Below are positions 61,240-64,000 of a stretch of 64,000 bases of DNA, one piece after another. Origin of the DNA: Promicromonospora sp. MEB111 (GTDB lineage: Bacteria; Actinomycetota; Actinomycetes; Actinomycetales; Cellulomonadaceae). The notes under the pieces were generated by a model. It searched no databases and had not been told where the DNA came from. It saw only the letters and a list, made by a program, of their open reading frames with translations. The stretch lies in the NCBI RefSeq assembly GCF_030209445.1, contig NZ_JARVSD010000013.1, positions 62,001-126,000 of the forward strand, in the 5' to 3' direction. Every line of letters starts with the position of its first letter. The stretch's first letter is position 1. The translations under genes and the position numbers were made by a program.

Positions 61240-62562
61240 TCACGTGATCCGCACGGGATCCACCAGGTCGGCCACGACGAGGACGCCGCCCACGCCGAGC
61301 AGGATCAGGAACACCACGTACGCCACGGGGGTCATGCGGGCGACGTCGGCGGGGCCGGGCAGCACCGCCGCCCCGCGCACCCGGGCGACCGTGCGCTTGC
61401 CGCCCTCGTAGAGGGCGTTGACCAGGTGCCCGCCGTCGAGCGGCAGCAGCGGGATGAGGTTGAAGACGAACAGCGCGATGTTGAGGCTCGCGAGCAGGCT
61501 CAGGTAGATCATCACGCGGTCGAGGATCGCCTCGTCCAGCGCCATGATCTCGCCGCTGATCCGGGCCACGCCCACCATCGACTGCACCGAGTCCTGCGAG
61601 CGCTCCTCGTCGGTGAAGGCCTGGGTGGCCGCGTCGGCCACGCGGACCGGCAGGGTCGCCACCATGGTCGCCGTCTGCCAGGTCATGTTGCCCACCTCGG
61701 GCAGCACGCGCGACAGCGGCTGGCGCTCCCGGACCTGGAGCGGGGAGAAGCCCACGAAGCCGCCCGGCTCGACGACCGGCTCGCCGTCGGCGCCCAGGAC
61801 CGCGACGCCCTGCTCGTCCACGACCGGGCGCTCGGTGGGGGCGGGGGTGACCTCGAGCGTGACGCGCTCGCCGTCGCGCAGCACCACGACCTCGGACTCC
61901 TGCCCCGCGGAGTCGTTGATGAGGCCGACCAGCTGCTGCCAGCCGGTCACCTCGGCGCCACCGAAGGAGACGACCTCGTCGCCGGGCTGGAGGCCCGCCG
62001 CGGCGGCGGGAGCGGCGGGCTGGCCCTCGCAGTCGTCGCCCGTGGCGGTGGACGTCACCGACGCGGGGACGCACTCGGAGAGCTGGGCGACCGTGGTGGA
62101 GACGGCGGGCAGGCCGTAGCCGATCAGGATGATCGCCATGAGGAACGTGGCGATCACGAGGTTCATGAACGGTCCGCCGAACATGACGACGAGCTTCTTG
62201 GGCGTCGAGAGGTTGTAGAAGGCGCGGTGCTCCTCGCCGGGCCGCACCTCGGCGACCGACGCGTCGCGCGCGTCGGCGACGAGCTCGTTCCAGAAGCCCT
62301 TGCCGCGCCGGGTCCCGGCGGGGGCGGGCGGCATCATGCCGACCAACCGCACGAACCCGCCGAGCGGGATCGCCTTGATGCCGTATTCCGTCTCGCCCTT
62401 GGTGCGCGACCAGAGGGTGGGCCCGAATCCCACCATGTACTGGCTCACGCGCACACCGAACTTCTTGGCCGGGATCATGTGCCCCAGCTCGTGCAGACCG
62501 ACCGAGACCAGGACGCCCACCAGCAGGACGAGCACACCAACGATGTGCGGAACGATGCTCAC
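61240..62562 (-). CDS. rip1: site-2 intramembrane zinc metalloprotease Rip1-like (RseP)
   Basis: Rip1 cuts membrane-bound anti-sigma factors and other clients in regulated intramembrane proteolysis. The 440-residue protein has HELGH in the first membrane helix (His24, Glu25, His28), a PDZ domain (near residues 165-260, LQPGDEVVSFGGAEVTGWQQL), the LDG motif in NLIPLLPLDGGHLVNALYEGG, and about four transmembrane helices. The order rip1-ispG-DUF4081 gene equals mycobacteria. The GTG at 62562 was chosen because TAGTCT ends 7 nt upstream. Clients in this genome cannot be named from sequence. Confidence 0.93.
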   Translation of the reverse strand: MSIVPHIVGVLVLLVGVLVSVGLHELGHMIPAKKFGVRVSQYMVGFGPTLWSRTKGETEYGIKAIPLGGFVRLVGMMPPAPAGTRRGKGFWNELVADARDASVAEVRPGEEHRAFYNLSTPKKLVVMFGGPFMNLVIATFLMAIILIGYGLPAVSTTVAQLSECVPASVTSTATGDDCEGQPAAPAAAAGLQPGDEVVSFGGAEVTGWQQLVGLINDSAGQESEVVVLRDGERVTLEVTPAPTERPVVDEQGVAVLGADGEPVVEPGGFVGFSPLQVRERQPLSRVLPEVGNMTWQTATMVATLPVRVADAATQAFTDEERSQDSVQSMVGVARISGEIMALDEAILDRVMIYLSLLASLNIALFVFNLIPLLPLDGGHLVNALYEGGKRTVARVRGAAVLPGPADVARMTPVAYVVFLILLGVGGVLVVADLVDPVRIT

Positions 62563-62569
62563 GGCACCG

Positions 62570-62575
62570 AGACTA
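62570..62575 (-). promoter_or_regulatory. -10 box of rip1
   Basis: TAGTCT on the minus strand ends 7 nt before the GTG at 62562, similar to the other leaderless-type promoters here. Confidence 0.35.
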
Positions 62576-62663
62576 CGACACCTTGCTGACAGCCCGGCGG
62601 GAAGTGCACGGCTCCCCCGCGACGACCACCCGACGTTCACCATGTCAAGCACATGGTGATTCG

Positions 62664-62692
62664 TTGAAACATTGGTTACTGGTCATTAACCT
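62664..62692 (+). promoter_or_regulatory. promoter of the last gene in the window
   Basis: TTGAAA (62664-62669), a 17-nt spacer and TAACCT (62687-62692) form a good housekeeping-type promoter. The -10 ends 6 nt before the ATG at 62699, so the mRNA is probably leaderless. The region is AT-rich compared with its surroundings. Confidence 0.55.
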
Positions 62693-62698
62693 GTGGAC

Positions 62699-64000
62699 AT
62701 GTCGGTTTCGTCCGTCCCTGGGTTCCGGGAGCTGCACGCGCACGGCCCGTCCTCCCTCGCGGAGAGCCTGACCTCGATGTTCCAGACCGAGGCCTGGTCC
62801 GCGGCCGACGGCGACTCGCGCGTGGCGCGCCAGCTGCGCGAGATCGGCGTGGACGTCAGCGCGATCTGGGCGGCCTCGCGCTGGAACATGGGCGACGACG
62901 GCGACGCGCCCAACCGCCGCCACCCCGTGCCCGGCGACCCACGCGGCCCGGAGACCGCCGCCGCGCTGCGCGCCGTCGTCGACAGGCCGCGGGCCGCCGC
63001 GCTGCTCGGCGTGTACCTGTGGTCCCAGGCGAGCGACGCCCTGCAGTACACCTTCCGGCACGGCCGCATCATCGTGCCGCTGCGGGCCTTCGTCGAGACC
63101 TGGGAGACGTACCGCGACCGCGCGCCCGACGACGTCTGCCGCGCCGAGGGCGACGCCGTCGCCGTGCTGCTGCGCACGCTGATCACCCAGATGCACACGG
63201 CGGCCGCCCGCAGCGCGGGCGACCTGCTGCGCGTGGCCGACGCCGCCGGGCGGGCCGGCGAACGGTGCGGGGAGCTCCTGCAGGCCGCCCGGGCGATCCC
63301 CGACCCGACGTCGCCGTTCCGCCGCGCCCTGGTACCCCAGGCCGTGACCCGCGTCCGGTACTTCCGCGCCCTGGCCGAGGCCGCGCGGGCGGCGTCCGAC
63401 GCCATGGCCGGCGAACCCGACCGGCTGGGCCCCGCGCTGGACGGCCTGCGCGCCGCCGAGACCGACCGGCACCTCAACTACATCCTGGCCAGCGAGCTGC
63501 GCTCCTACCGCATGCACCTGACCGAGCTGCACCGCAACCTCGACTCGACCTGGCTCACGCTCGACCGGCTGCGGACCGTCTACATCTATCCGTTCGGGCT
63601 GCGGGACGTGCGGCCGGCCGCCGCCGTCACCGCCATCCGCCGCCTCGCGCACCGGGACGAGCACCCGGAGCTGCTGGGCGTCCAGGCCTTCGCGGTGCGC
63701 GGCCGCCTCAAGATGGACGACGTCTGGGCGAGCGTCGACCGGGCCGCCCGCCCCTACGGCGGCGCGTCGCTGTCGATGCCGAACGTGCGCCTGGAGCAGC
63801 CCGACGGGACGTTCATCGCGGAGCTGTCCTGCGACGTGCGGTTCACCGAGTTCGGCAACCACTACGTGCGGTTCCGGTACTCGTCGCGCGACCAGTCGCC
63901 GCAGCAGGTCCGCGACGCCCGGTTCCGCCTGTCCAACCTGCACGCCGACATCCGGGTGCGGTGGATCGCGCTGGACGGCTCGCCCGTCGACGTCGACCCC
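62699..64000 (+). CDS. unrecognised protein, 5' part (window ends inside the gene)
   Basis: An open frame of 434 codons runs from the ATG at 62699 to the last base without a stop. It starts MSVSSVPGFRELHAHG. The N-terminal part is helical and charged (EIGVDVSAIWAASRWNMGDDG; LRTLITQMHTAAARSAGDLL), and the later part looks more like beta strands (MPNVRLEQPDGTFIAELSCDVRF). I see no signal peptide, membrane helix or known catalytic motif, and cannot assign a family. It is the only open frame here with a matching promoter, and its GC-rich third positions agree with coding. It is divergent from rip1. Confidence 0.7.
   Translation, partial: MSVSSVPGFRELHAHGPSSLAESLTSMFQTEAWSAADGDSRVARQLREIGVDVSAIWAASRWNMGDDGDAPNRRHPVPGDPRGPETAAALRAVVDRPRAAALLGVYLWSQASDALQYTFRHGRIIVPLRAFVETWETYRDRAPDDVCRAEGDAVAVLLRTLITQMHTAAARSAGDLLRVADAAGRAGERCGELLQAARAIPDPTSPFRRALVPQAVTRVRYFRALAEAARAASDAMAGEPDRLGPALDGLRAAETDRHLNYILASELRSYRMHLTELHRNLDSTWLTLDRLRTVYIYPFGLRDVRPAAAVTAIRRLAHRDEHPELLGVQAFAVRGRLKMDDVWASVDRAARPYGGASLSMPNVRLEQPDGTFIAELSCDVRFTEFGNHYVRFRYSSRDQSPQQVRDARFRLSNLHADIRVRWIALDGSPVDVDP

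Overview
The window is about 72% G+C, densely coded chromosomal DNA from an actinobacterium. The closest fit is the order Micrococcales (Cellulomonadaceae or Promicromonosporaceae type), inferred from codon bias, gene families and gene order; no rRNA or tRNA is present to confirm it. Most of the window is a conserved actinobacterial core block: miaB, gluABCD, recX-recA, DUF3046, clgR, cinA, pgsA, ftsK, RNase J, dapA, dapB, M16 protease, pnp, rpsO, ribF, truB, rbfA, infB, ylxR, nusA, rimP, proS, DUF4081 acetyltransferase, ispG, rip1. Mycobacteria and other actinobacteria carry the same genes in a related order. I see no phage, IS element, CRISPR array or integron.

Layout. 1-4 kb: the start of miaB, diverging from a glutamate-type ABC importer (gluABCD). 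4-6.5 kb: recX-recA with a perfect SOS box and the usual DUF3046 neighbour. 6.5-13.4 kb: the giant helicase Lhr and Nei2 glycosylase, a known repair pair, here separated by a convergent membrane gene. 13.5-19.4 kb: clgR, pncC (cinA C-terminal domain), pgsA, a CapA-like lipoprotein and ftsK. 19.4-26.4 kb: an accessory stretch with a TetR/membrane-protein pair sharing a palindromic operator, an Hsp90-like ATPase overlapping a large TPR-like protein, and DUF998 and DUF4328 membrane proteins. 26.5-36.5 kb: RNase J and dapA, then an aldehyde dehydrogenase, AzlCD amino-acid exporter, acetyltransferases, an MFS transporter, a TPR protein and dapB. 36.6-40.7 kb: M16 protease, PNPase and S15. 40.8-46.7 kb: a second accessory stretch with an animal-type haem peroxidase, an ABC ATPase with a large membrane partner, and a DUF234-type AAA ATPase under a tandem palindromic operator. 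46.7-54.8 kb: ribF, truB and the nusA-infB-rbfA translation cluster. 54.9-64 kb: a DUF4439-like lipoprotein, proS, Fpg, DUF4081 acetyltransferase, ispG, rip1 and an unrecognised gene cut by the window end.

Functional themes are translation and RNA turnover (infB, nusA, rimP, rbfA, rpsO, pnp, RNase J, truB, proS), DNA repair (recA, recX, lhr, nei2, fpg, ftsK), proteolysis control (clgR, M16 protease, rip1), lysine/diaminopimelate synthesis (dapA, dapB), isoprenoid and phospholipid synthesis (ispG, pgsA), and transport.

Items most worth a second look: the Hsp90-TPR operon; a collapsed pyrE-like remnant coupled to rbfA; twin TAAGAT palindromes in front of the DUF234 ATPase; a 46-bp perfect palindrome after the peroxidase gene; a Lys/Ala/Thr-rich tail on RecA; an in-frame stop inside the likely full-length ylxR; a stress-sigma promoter for clgR; and a recurrent -10 hexamer exactly 6-7 nt before start codons, which points to widespread leaderless transcription and helps fix many starts.
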